Position numbers and translations under genes: made by a program | Assembly: GCA_964645715.1 (NCBI GenBank) | Contig: CAZYAO010000002.1 | Span: forward strand, 62,001 to 126,000 | Origin: JAUMBM01 sp964645715 | GTDB lineage: Bacteria; Bacteroidota; Bacteroidia; Chitinophagales; Saprospiraceae | Length of the DNA stretch: 64,000 nt | Direction of reading: 5' to 3' | Notes under the pieces: generated by a model | The model's database searches: none | What the model was told of the DNA's origin: nothing | The model's input: the letters and a program-made list of their open reading frames with translations, nothing else | Part shown: positions 36,344-44,403 of the stretch, piece after piece | Numbering within the stretch: position 1 is the first letter of the stretch | Layout: every line of letters begins with the position of its first letter

Positions 36344-36382
36344 CGGGATTTGCAATCTCAGAAGTTGGCTCATGCATATTTT

Positions 36383-36455
36383 GCCGCCTTTTTAGCGGAA
36401 TAAAAAATCTGGGCAAAACACGCTTTAGCGGCACCAGCCGCTAAGGCGTGTTTTT
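36383..36455. terminator. Bidirectional terminator, hairpin module copy 4
   Basis: A small hairpin (CCGC 36384-36387 with GCGG 36395-36398) precedes a 17-bp stem, 36416-36432 with 36437-36453 (core CGCTTTAGCGGC / GCCGCTAAGGCG), and T to 36455. It sits between nadC and the convergent sulP gene. Confidence 0.8.
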
Positions 36456-36469
36456 GGTACAGACTTTTT

Positions 36470-38200
36470 TTATGGCCTGACATTCGTCTGAATGGCAGCT
36501 GTCGCGTTGGTTATGGCTGCCGTCCCTCCTTTGCGGAAGCCCTCCACGGCGCTGTGTACGTCCAGGTAGTGGTGATCAATACCAATTTTTTCCAGCAAAT
36601 GGTTTTTCTGCAGAATATCTCTGACGGGGCCAATCGTACCTGCAAGGTAGAGCGCTATGTTCCTGTCTTGTAGAAAACTAATGGTTTCAGACAGTTCGTG
36701 TATGCCACTGGAATCAATATCATGGATACCTGAAGCATCTAATATGACCACGCGCAGTTGATCACTTTCCTGATTGACAAGATTTTCGAGTGTTTCCCTA
36801 AAGTATACTGCATTGCCAAAATAAAGCTGCGCATCAAAACGGATGATGAGGATTTCGTCGTATTGAATGGCTTCTTCAAAGCGGTCAATATTGCGATAGT
36901 GGGTTGAGTCTGGAAGTTGACCCAATACGGCAACATGGGGTTTGGCATTTCTGTAGATCATCAGTCCCAATGAAAGTACGACTCCGGATAGGACGCCGTT
37001 TTGTATGCCAAATAGGAGTGTTGCAGAAAAGGTAACCATCATTGCCAGCCAGTCACGTCTGTCAGTCTTCCACAATTGTACGGCTGTGGGGTAATCTACT
37101 AAGGCGAAGACTGCTGCCAGAATGACTGCTGCCAACACAGCCTGAGGCAGGTAGTGGAAAAGAGGAGTCAGTACAAGTAATACAATGCAGATAAACAGAC
37201 CACTAATGATGGACGCAAGTCCCGATTGTGCTCCGGCGTCATCATTAACTGCCGAGCGTGTAAAGCTTCCTGTTGTGGGGAAAGCCTGAAAAAAAGCACC
37301 TGCAATTTTGGCGAGTCCAAGTGCAATGAGTTCCTGATTGGGGTTTATTCTGTAGTTTTTATGCCTTGATTCAAGGGTTTTGGCAATGGCCAGCGATTCA
37401 ATAAAACTAATGATGCAGATGGTTACAGCCAGCGGGAGCAACTTGGCGATTGTAGCAGTAGAAACGTCCGGCAAATGGAAATCAGGAAGTCCGCTGGGTA
37501 CATCCCCCAGAATCGCAACCCCTCTGCTGTCAAGCCCCGCTATCCACACCAGCAGGGTTGTGATAACAATGGCTATTAAGCCAGCCGGATACAATCTGTT
37601 GAGCTTGCGAAGATACAGGATGAGCGACGTGCTGCCTATTCCGATGAGCAATGTAGGCCAGTGTATTTGGTCTATGTTGACAGCAATGTCCCTGATCATG
37701 GTTACAAAGCTGCTGCCCCCCTTGATATCAAGGCCCAACAAATACTTGATTTGGCTGATGCCGATAATAAATGCGGCGGCGGAGGTGAAGCCTGCTATGA
37801 CTGGGTGAGATAAAAAATTTACGAGAAAGCCTAATCTCGCGACCCCCAACAATAGCTGGATGATGCCAGCGACCAGTGCTGTCGAAATTGCCAGCAGGAT
37901 GAATGTCTCCGAACCCACGGCAGCTCCTTGTTGGCTTATGCCAGCAATCACCAGTAGCGAAACAAGAGCGACGGGGCCTACGGACAGCTGACGGGAAGTT
38001 CCAAAAATCGCGTATATAAATAAGGGTACAATACTTGCGTACAGGCCATATACAGGCGGCAGACCCGCCAACAGGCCATAGGCCATTCCCTGCGGAATGA
38101 GCATTACACCAACCGTGATTCCTGCTAAAAGATCGCCTCGCAGCCAGCTACGCTGGTAGTTGGGCAGCCATTCAAGTATAGGTATATGTTGCTTGATCAT
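36470..38200 (-). CDS. SulP-family anion transporter with STAS domain
   Basis: A 576-residue transporter (SLC26/SulP) for sulfate, bicarbonate or related anions in the inner membrane. The N-terminal ~430 residues hold about 12-14 helices including MLIPQGMAYGLLAGLPPVYGLYAS and GIANLVGAFF-like KIAGAFFQAFPTTGSFTRSAVN; the STAS domain (about residues 450-560) has VVILDASGIHDIDSSGIHEL with the usual Asp-Ser-Ser-Gly. The gene lies downstream of a sulfur-metabolism gene in the same direction, which favours sulfate or another sulfur oxyanion (inference). Confidence 0.9.
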   Translation of the reverse strand: MIKQHIPILEWLPNYQRSWLRGDLLAGITVGVMLIPQGMAYGLLAGLPPVYGLYASIVPLFIYAIFGTSRQLSVGPVALVSLLVIAGISQQGAAVGSETFILLAISTALVAGIIQLLLGVARLGFLVNFLSHPVIAGFTSAAAFIIGISQIKYLLGLDIKGGSSFVTMIRDIAVNIDQIHWPTLLIGIGSTSLILYLRKLNRLYPAGLIAIVITTLLVWIAGLDSRGVAILGDVPSGLPDFHLPDVSTATIAKLLPLAVTICIISFIESLAIAKTLESRHKNYRINPNQELIALGLAKIAGAFFQAFPTTGSFTRSAVNDDAGAQSGLASIISGLFICIVLLVLTPLFHYLPQAVLAAVILAAVFALVDYPTAVQLWKTDRRDWLAMMVTFSATLLFGIQNGVLSGVVLSLGLMIYRNAKPHVAVLGQLPDSTHYRNIDRFEEAIQYDEILIIRFDAQLYFGNAVYFRETLENLVNQESDQLRVVILDASGIHDIDSSGIHELSETISFLQDRNIALYLAGTIGPVRDILQKNHLLEKIGIDHHYLDVHSAVEGFRKGGTAAITNATAAIQTNVRP

Positions 38201-38277
38201 ACTTCATACTTGTCAGGATTTTAGGTTTTTATGAAAAAAGGTGCAGTATCCGCATGGAAAGAGGTGAGAATGATTGT

Positions 38278-38367
38278 ATATAGAAACAATGCTCGTGTCC
38301 TTGGTTTTTTTTCAATAGGCACAAGCATTATTTCTATATTTTATTCTGCCGCAAAAGGCGGTAGAAT
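38278..38367 (-). repeat. Hairpin module copy 5, minus strand, between the rhodanese fusion and sulP
   Basis: Read on the minus strand: a 10-bp hairpin (38367-38358 with 38352-38343, TACCGCCTTTTGCGG core), a short AT-rich spacer, then a long stem of about 22 pairs (38340-38318 with 38302-38278). Two positions pair as G-U on the minus strand but would be C-A mismatches on the plus strand, so the RNA of the minus strand is the likely functional form, ending the upstream gene. Confidence 0.55.
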
Positions 38368-38405
38368 ACTTATGCGGAAACTTCCGGTACAACCACGTAT
38401 ACAGA

Positions 38406-39827
38406 TTAGTTTTTCAATGTAGAAGGACACACATAATCTGTCGTGGGGATACTGCTGGAGGCAATGTCTTCAAAATTGGCAATCACGTTGACCAGCTTAT
38501 CAAAGCCTCTCGCCTTCAAGATGGATGCTGCAATGGTACTACGGTATCCACTCCGGCAGTGCAGGAAATACGACTGGTCGCGGTTTACCTCGGCCATGTT
38601 TTCATTGATGAAATCCAGCGGGAAATTTTGTGCGTCAGCGACATGCTCGCTTCCATATTCTGATGGTTTGCGCACATCCAGTACTTTCATCCCTTTTTCA
38701 TTGTGAGACAGACGGGCAGCAAAAGTGGCTGCATCGATGCTCTCAACCATGTCCACTTCCTTACCAGCTGCCTGCCAGGCTTCAAATCCACCTTTGAGGT
38801 AGCCTATTGCATTGTCATAGCCTACACGTGCTAAACGCTTGACAGTTTCTTCTTCGCGACCTGCAGGAGCAACCACCAAAATGGGTTGCTGGAGATCCGG
38901 GATTAACGCGCCTACCCACGGAGCAAATGTCCCATCCAGGCCAATGAAGACAGCGTTGGGGACGAAGCCCTTTACAAAGTCTTCCTTATTTCGTACATCC
39001 AGCACCAGTGCCCCTTCGGTATTGGCAACTAGTTCAAATGCATCTGGATCAAGCGATTGTGTGCCGCGCTCCATCACCGTGTCTATGCTCTCGTAGCCAG
39101 TTTTATTGATTTTTGCATTTTTGGCAAAATACTGTGGTGGAGGCATAAGGCCATCGGTCACTTCTTTGATAAATTCCTCCCTTGTCATGTCTGCCCGCAG
39201 GGCATAATTGAACTTCTTCTGATTACCCAAGGTATCAAAAGTTTCTTTGCTCATATTTTTACCGCAGGCTGAACCCGCTCCGTGCGCCGGATAGACGATT
39301 ACATCGTCGGGCAGGGTCATAATCTTATTGCGCAGACTGTCATACAGCCAGCTGGCTAAATCCTCCTTAGTAACAGAACCTGTTTTTTGTGCCAAATCCG
39401 GACGACCTACGTCACCAATGAAGAGGGTGTCACCTGTAAACAGCGCATGCTCTTTGCCATTTTCATCCAACAGCAGGTAGGTCGTACTTTCAGGGGTGTG
39501 CCCCGGTGTATGCAGTACACGGATTTTTGCATCACCAATCGAAAATTCCTCTCCGTCCTTGGCCGTATGTTTTTCATAGGCAGTTTCAGCCATTGGGCCA
39601 TAAATGATGCTCGCCCCAGTCTTCTTGGCTAAGTCCAAGTGACCGCTCACGAAATCAGCATGGAAATGGGTCTCGAAGATGTACTTAATCTTGCTTCCGT
39701 CAGTTTCCGCTTTCTTTATGTAGGGTTCTGTTTCCCGGAGGGGGTCGATGATGGCAACCTCTCCCTTGCTCTCGATGTAATAAGCCCCTTGTGCAAGGCA
39801 ACCCGTGTATATTTGCTCAATTTTCAT
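38406..39827 (-). CDS. Persulfide-dioxygenase-like metallo-beta-lactamase with two rhodanese domains
   Basis: A 473-residue fusion. Residues 1-~250 are an ETHE1-like metallo-beta-lactamase domain (ETHFHADFVSGH, HTPGHTPES, FTGDTLFIGDVGRPDL, YPAHGAGSACG), which oxidises glutathione or other persulfides to sulfite. Two rhodanese domains follow: in the first the active-site Cys is replaced (VVAPAGREEE), in the second it is present (LHCRSGYRS). Such fusions detoxify sulfide and move sulfane sulfur in the cytoplasm. sulP lies downstream in the same direction. Confidence 0.92.
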   Translation of the reverse strand: MKIEQIYTGCLAQGAYYIESKGEVAIIDPLRETEPYIKKAETDGSKIKYIFETHFHADFVSGHLDLAKKTGASIIYGPMAETAYEKHTAKDGEEFSIGDAKIRVLHTPGHTPESTTYLLLDENGKEHALFTGDTLFIGDVGRPDLAQKTGSVTKEDLASWLYDSLRNKIMTLPDDVIVYPAHGAGSACGKNMSKETFDTLGNQKKFNYALRADMTREEFIKEVTDGLMPPPQYFAKNAKINKTGYESIDTVMERGTQSLDPDAFELVANTEGALVLDVRNKEDFVKGFVPNAVFIGLDGTFAPWVGALIPDLQQPILVVAPAGREEETVKRLARVGYDNAIGYLKGGFEAWQAAGKEVDMVESIDAATFAARLSHNEKGMKVLDVRKPSEYGSEHVADAQNFPLDFINENMAEVNRDQSYFLHCRSGYRSTIAASILKARGFDKLVNVIANFEDIASSSIPTTDYVCPSTLKN

Positions 39828-40413
39828 AGCTGATGCTGTGCTTTGGTTTTTAAAATATTTTGCAGTGAAAAAATTTGCGTTCTATTGAAAAGGCAATTGA
39901 TTATTCCAAAATAAAATGTGCATACAAATGTATGAAAATATTTTCATGTAATTGACTGCTGTACACATTCTTTTTGAAATAACAGGCAACTCATTCCCTA
40001 TGTTGCGTTCCTATAGCGCATTTGCAGATACAAGGCCTGCCGACAGACTATCCTGATTGGCTTGTCCTGCACTACAAAGATGAATGACAAAAAGCAGTCT
40101 GGTCAGTGATGAAAATCACATACAGTTGAATTGTAAAAAAACGATTGAAGACATAAGTTTGTATTTGGCCTTTTTCAAAACAACTAGCCTGCCTTTTCAT
40201 TTTGTCTTAAAAGGCGGCAAAATGACACACTACATACGTCTATGTGGTTTTAATTTTAAAAAAATACACATGAATACAGAACACATTGGACGGCGTAGCC
40301 GCCCAATGTGTTCTTAGCAAACCTTACAGATTGCCAAAATTATGACTGTCAGGATACTGCTTTTAGCAGGGCATGCGAAGTCAGGCGGTCTTCGCATACA
40401 AAATTAAAACTTT
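39828..40413. other. Intergenic region upstream of the decayed hyp locus
   Basis: About 590 bases with AT-rich stretches. It contains hairpins at 40229-40248 and 40278-40314 and no convincing gene. A 34-codon frame ending at 40083 (tail LPTDYPDWLVLHYKDE) looks protein-like but could not be identified; it may be another relic. Confidence 0.4.
40207..40314. repeat. Hairpin module, possible copy 6
   Basis: AAAAGGCGGCAAAAT at 40209-40223 is the reverse complement of the small-hairpin consensus. A 16-bp hairpin follows at 40278-40314: GAACACATTGG with CCAATGTGTTC, apex CGGC-GTA-GCCG. The relative orientation of the two parts differs from the other copies, so membership is uncertain. Confidence 0.4.
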
Positions 40414-40708
40414 ATGAAATACCTGCGTGAACGCAGAGACGCTGAGTTGGTGAGTCTATATCTTGACGAAAAAGACGGTTGTCCGGCCGTGGACTATCAT
40501 GGAAATTTGTGGTGGACAGATACACAGTTTGGTTAAAAATGGCATTCTGCAGTTGCTGCCGGAGGAGGTACAAATGGTGCATGGTCCGGGTTGTCCGATT
40601 TTTGTAACGCCGCTTCACCTGATAGACAAGGCCGTGTACACTCCCGTTTCCCTTGGGGGCTATTATAAGGTGCCTGCGCTGCATATTACTATTTTTCGAG
40701 TATACTAA
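40414..40708 (+). pseudogene. hypD: hypD remnant: frameshifted and truncated hydrogenase maturation gene
   Basis: HypD is the Fe-S scaffold that helps build the Fe(CN)2CO group of [NiFe] hydrogenases; full length is about 370 residues. ATG at 40414 opens MKYLRERRDAELVSLYLDE, the family N-terminus, then the frame shifts by one base near 40465-40475 into RPWTIMEICGGQIHSLVKNGILQLLPEEV and VHGPGCPIFVTPLHLIDKAV. The tail VSLGGYYKVPA still resembles CSFGDMLRVPG after a small deletion, then a stop comes at 40708. So only about a quarter remains. Of the conserved cysteines, CGG is kept, but GPGCPVC has become GPGCPIF. The good preservation of what is left suggests fairly recent decay. Confidence 0.8.
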
Positions 40709-40867
40709 GATCAGCAGATGTTGCCTGCTTTACAAGACTTAGCAGAAATAAAGAAAGATGATTAGAAATAATTTTCTAAATTGTGCCGACCATTTGCTTC
40801 GGAAAAATCATCAGGACAGGTCACTATCCGACATTCTTGTGACATAACAATCAACAAATAATAGTCG

Positions 40868-43117
40868 ATGAATCGTTTTCTTACTTTTGTTCTGGTATGC
40901 GGAATGTTTACTTCTGTGTGGGGTCAAACAATTCTGTTGCAGGGGCGGGTTTTAGATGCATCAACCGGACAGCCGTTGTCAGGAGCAGCCGTATGGGTGG
41001 ACGGTGGTATATCGACCATAACAGATGATAGCGGTGGGTTCATTTTCAGGCAACTTGTTGCGGAAGCGCGGGTGCTGACGGTCTCACATTTGGGATATGA
41101 TAGTTATGAGCAACTGCTTGGTATTGAGGAAGGAGCGTCAACCTGGACGGTTATAGTAAGGATGGACAGGAGCAGTATTGCGTTGGAGGAAGTGACTGTC
41201 AAAGCCCATGGTGCCCGACCTTCTCGTTCGGTAAGTCAGCTGGATATCCACCTGCGTCCTATTCTCAATTCTCAGGAAATTCTGCGCACAGTGCCGGGTT
41301 TGTTTATTGGTCAGCATGCAGGGGGAGGTAAAGCAGAGCAAATTTTTCTGCGAGGTTTTGATATAGATCATGGTACGGATATACAGTTGACAGTAGATGG
41401 CCTGCCTGTCAACATGACCAGTCACGCGCATGGGCAGGGGTATGCAGATCTTCATTTTATCATTCCGGAGCTCGTTGAGAAGGTCAATTTTGAAAAGGGG
41501 CCGTATCAAGCTGACAAAGGTAATTTTGTGACTGCTGGCTGGGTGGATTTCAAAACCAAGGAGTTGTTGGAGCGTAGCTTTGCGAAAACCGAGTTGGGGC
41601 AGTATGGTACAGGTCGTATGGTTGCTGGCATCAAATTGCTGGACAATAAACCTTCAGATCAGCATGCGTACATAGCTGCAGAGTATAGCTACTCGGACAG
41701 CTACTTTGATGTGCCACAATATTTTAACCGCGCCAATGTACAGGCTCGGTTTTCGGATCAGTTAAGTCCGCAGACGAAACTGACGTTTACAGTATCCCAC
41801 TTTTGGTCCCGATGGGATCATTCCGGCCAGATTCCCGTGAGGGCTGTCGAGTCCGGGCTTATCTCGTTTTTTGGTGCCATTGACCCGACGGAAGGCGGTG
41901 AAACTTCCCGGACGAATATAAATCTACAGTCTCAGACGGCAGTTAAAGGAGGTGGGCTTTTGAAAAATCAGCTCTATTTTTCAAATTATGATTTCAGACT
42001 CATTTCCAATTTTACATTCTTCCTGGAGGATGCTGTCAATGGGGATCAGATTCGCCAGGCGGAAGATCGTAAAATCATGGGTTATCAGGGGAGTTATACA
42101 CAGCCCAATCAGTGGCTGGGCCTCAACGGACGCAGTACCGCCGGACTTCAGTATCGGTACGATCAGGTTAACGGAGTAGAGCTTTCCCGTACGCTGAACC
42201 GAATGACGACTCTTGAGCAGATTCAGTTCGGCAACGTCGATGAGATGAATGCGGGGCTGTTTGCTAGTCAGGAGTGGCAATTATCCCGCAAATGGACGAC
42301 AGAACTTGGTGTCCGGTACGATCAGTTCTTTAGTACTTACAGGGACCTACTCGTACACGCTCAATCAGCAAGCGCGCGGGCAGGAATACTCTCCCCCAAG
42401 GTCAATGTATCATTTAATCCAAATGACAGGCATCAGTTATATCTCAATACAGGTCGGGGGTTTCACTCCAATGATACACGTGTTGTTGTGCCTCGGTTGG
42501 GGCGTGAGGTATTGCCAGCAGCCTACGGAGCTGATTTTGGGTGGATTTGGAAACCGGCAAACAGGTTTTTTGTCCAACCAGTTGTCTGGTATCTATGGCT
42601 CGACCAGGAATTTATCTATGTAGGCGATGCAGGAATTGTCGAAGCTGGCGGCCGTACGCGCCGCTATGGTGTGGATCTCAGTGCGCGTTATCAACTGACC
42701 AAACATCTGTTTGCAGATATAGATCTTAACTGGACGCGACCCCGTGCTGCTGACGAGTTGGCTGGCGAAAATTTCATACCATTGGCGCCCCTCTTTACAA
42801 CTGTAGGAGGACTGAGCCTCACGCCTTACAAGGGTTTTAGCGGTTCGATTCGTTATCGTTATATGGCGGACAGACCAGCCAATGAGGATAATTCCATCGT
42901 GGCAGAGGGGTATATGGTTACTGATCTACAGCTCAATTATGCCCGTAAGCGATGGGAAATAGGACTCAACATTCAAAATCTGGGCAACACTCGCTGGAAG
43001 GAAACACAGTTTGCAACAGAAAGTCGCCTGCAAGATGAGGCTGTGCCTGTAGAGGAAATTCATTTTACACCAGGAACACCTCGTTTTGTGCGGTTGGCAT
43101 TCACATTATTCTTTTAG
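40868..43117 (+). CDS. TonB-dependent receptor, possible nickel/metal receptor of the hyp locus
   Basis: A 749-residue outer-membrane receptor. After a signal peptide (MFTSVWGQ) comes a carboxypeptidase-regulatory-like domain (LLQGRVLDASTGQPLSGAAVWVD, about residues 20-105), then the plug (LDIHLRPILNSQEILRTVPGLFI, IFLRGFDIDHGTDIQLTVDGLPVNM) and a 22-strand-type barrel ending in Phe-Phe. The plug loop SHAHGQGYADLH is rich in His. It lies between the hypD relic and hypE, 50 bases before the latter, so it was part of a hydrogenase maturation locus; nickel or nickel-chelate uptake is a reasonable inference. It is an intact frame of normal length. Siderophore or other uptake is possible. Confidence 0.85.
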   Translation: MNRFLTFVLVCGMFTSVWGQTILLQGRVLDASTGQPLSGAAVWVDGGISTITDDSGGFIFRQLVAEARVLTVSHLGYDSYEQLLGIEEGASTWTVIVRMDRSSIALEEVTVKAHGARPSRSVSQLDIHLRPILNSQEILRTVPGLFIGQHAGGGKAEQIFLRGFDIDHGTDIQLTVDGLPVNMTSHAHGQGYADLHFIIPELVEKVNFEKGPYQADKGNFVTAGWVDFKTKELLERSFAKTELGQYGTGRMVAGIKLLDNKPSDQHAYIAAEYSYSDSYFDVPQYFNRANVQARFSDQLSPQTKLTFTVSHFWSRWDHSGQIPVRAVESGLISFFGAIDPTEGGETSRTNINLQSQTAVKGGGLLKNQLYFSNYDFRLISNFTFFLEDAVNGDQIRQAEDRKIMGYQGSYTQPNQWLGLNGRSTAGLQYRYDQVNGVELSRTLNRMTTLEQIQFGNVDEMNAGLFASQEWQLSRKWTTELGVRYDQFFSTYRDLLVHAQSASARAGILSPKVNVSFNPNDRHQLYLNTGRGFHSNDTRVVVPRLGREVLPAAYGADFGWIWKPANRFFVQPVVWYLWLDQEFIYVGDAGIVEAGGRTRRYGVDLSARYQLTKHLFADIDLNWTRPRAADELAGENFIPLAPLFTTVGGLSLTPYKGFSGSIRYRYMADRPANEDNSIVAEGYMVTDLQLNYARKRWEIGLNIQNLGNTRWKETQFATESRLQDEAVPVEEIHFTPGTPRFVRLAFTLFF

Positions 43118-43167
43118 TAACTTACAGCCGATCTTGGTACAAAAGAATTGCTAATATCTCAGTTGCG

Positions 43168-44223
43168 ATGGATAAAATAAAAATGCAGTTGCAGTGCCCT
43201 ATGCCCAAGCTTGATTTTGATGTCATCACTATGGGTCATGGAAGTGGCGGACTGCTTACCAACAGGCTGCTGGAGAGCGGCGTTTTTGACCTGCTCAAGA
43301 ATGAGTTGCTTGACGAGCATCACGACGGGGCCATTCTGGCGAAGCCTGACTCCCGACTGGCTTTTTCTACAGACAGCTTCGTTATCTCTCCTATCTTTTT
43401 TCCGGGAGGAAATATAGGTGAACTGGCAGTCAACGGGACTGTCAACGATCTTGCGATGTGCGGAGCCATTCCTCGCTATCTTTCGCTGGCCTTCATCATA
43501 GAGGAAGGGCTGTCGGTAAAAGAATTTTGGGATGTGCTGCTGGGGATCAAGTTTGCTGCCGAACAGGCGGGAGTACAGATTGTAACGGGTGACACTAAGG
43601 TTGTAGAAAGGGGTAAAGGGGATAAGATCTTCATCAATACGAGCGGTGTTGGCTTCTTACACCCTCGTGCGGACATACGTCGTGCCCGCCTGCAAGCAGG
43701 GGATAAGATTATTGTAAGTGGCCCTATCGCAACGCATGGTATGGCTATCATGAGCGTTCGGGAAGGACTTACTTTTGAAACAAGCATCGTCAGTGATACC
43801 ACTTGCCTAAACCACACGGTGAGCTGCTTGTTGGATCATTGCGGTGACGGAGTTCACCTTCTCCGTGATCCTACCCGGGGGGGGGTTGCTACCGTACTCA
43901 ATGAACTAGCCAGAGATACCGGACTTGGTATAGATATATTCGAAAAAGATCTGCCTGTCATCGACGAGGTGGGCAGCGCTTGTGAATTGCTAGGCCTGGA
44001 TCCTTTGTATGTCGCTAACGAAGGTATATTCCTCGCTTTTGTTGCCGAAGACCAGGCAGAGGCTGCCCTGGCGACCTTACAAGCTGATGGCAACGGACGC
44101 CAGGCTACCGTCATTGGAACCGTGACTACTGATCATGCCCGACAGGTACTATTGCACAGTCGTATAGGAGGAAGAAGAGTGGTGAATATGCCCATTGGAG
44201 AACAGCTGCCAAGAATTTGCTAA
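43168..44223 (+). CDS. hypE: Hydrogenase maturation factor HypE (carbamoyl dehydratase)
   Basis: HypE receives a carbamoyl group from HypF on its C-terminal Cys and dehydrates it to a cyanide ligand for the [NiFe] site. The 351-residue AIR-synthase-fold protein shows MGHGSGGLLTNRLLE, DGAILAKPDSRLAFSTDSFVISPIFFPGGNIGELAVNGTVNDLAM, LRDPTRGGVATVLNELA and ends LPRIC, keeping the essential terminal Cys. No frameshift or missing motif is seen. No hydrogenase structural gene or hypA, B, C or F is in the window, and hypD next door is broken, so the gene may be an orphan in early decay or the others may be elsewhere. Confidence 0.93.
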   Translation: MDKIKMQLQCPMPKLDFDVITMGHGSGGLLTNRLLESGVFDLLKNELLDEHHDGAILAKPDSRLAFSTDSFVISPIFFPGGNIGELAVNGTVNDLAMCGAIPRYLSLAFIIEEGLSVKEFWDVLLGIKFAAEQAGVQIVTGDTKVVERGKGDKIFINTSGVGFLHPRADIRRARLQAGDKIIVSGPIATHGMAIMSVREGLTFETSIVSDTTCLNHTVSCLLDHCGDGVHLLRDPTRGGVATVLNELARDTGLGIDIFEKDLPVIDEVGSACELLGLDPLYVANEGIFLAFVAEDQAEAALATLQADGNGRQATVIGTVTTDHARQVLLHSRIGGRRVVNMPIGEQLPRIC

Positions 44224-44224
44224 G

Positions 44225-44275
44225 CATGCTACTGTATTGTTGACTTTCTCAAAAAGTCAACAATACAGTAGCATG
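44225..44275. terminator. 23-bp perfect hairpin directly after hypE
   Basis: 44225-44247 pairs with 44253-44275 without mismatch (CATGCTACTGTATTG... arm), loop CTCAA, starting one base after the hypE stop codon. No T-run. It lies between convergent genes, so a bidirectional terminator is likely. Confidence 0.7.
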
Positions 44276-44403
44276 TCAGCATTTTATTTTGCTACTAAAG
44301 GAGGTGAAACGTGCAAGCAACAGGCTGTAAGCAGCAATCATGCAGCTGCAGAATCTAATGAAGCCAGTCTCTGCCAGCACAATAGCCTGGCTGTAAGTAG
44401 CTT

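Noticed and set aside
25752..40314. Hairpin modules considered as integron attC sites or a CRISPR array.
   Set aside because: They lack the GTTRRRY/RYYYAAC boxes, are kilobases apart and have no integrase or cas genes nearby.
40084..40317. 77-codon frame upstream of the hypD relic.
   Set aside because: It runs through a hairpin and AT-rich DNA and resembles no protein.
43168..44223. Considered selenophosphate synthetase or PurM instead of HypE.
   Set aside because: The MGHGSGG start, the DPTRGGVA block and the terminal PRIC are specific to HypE.
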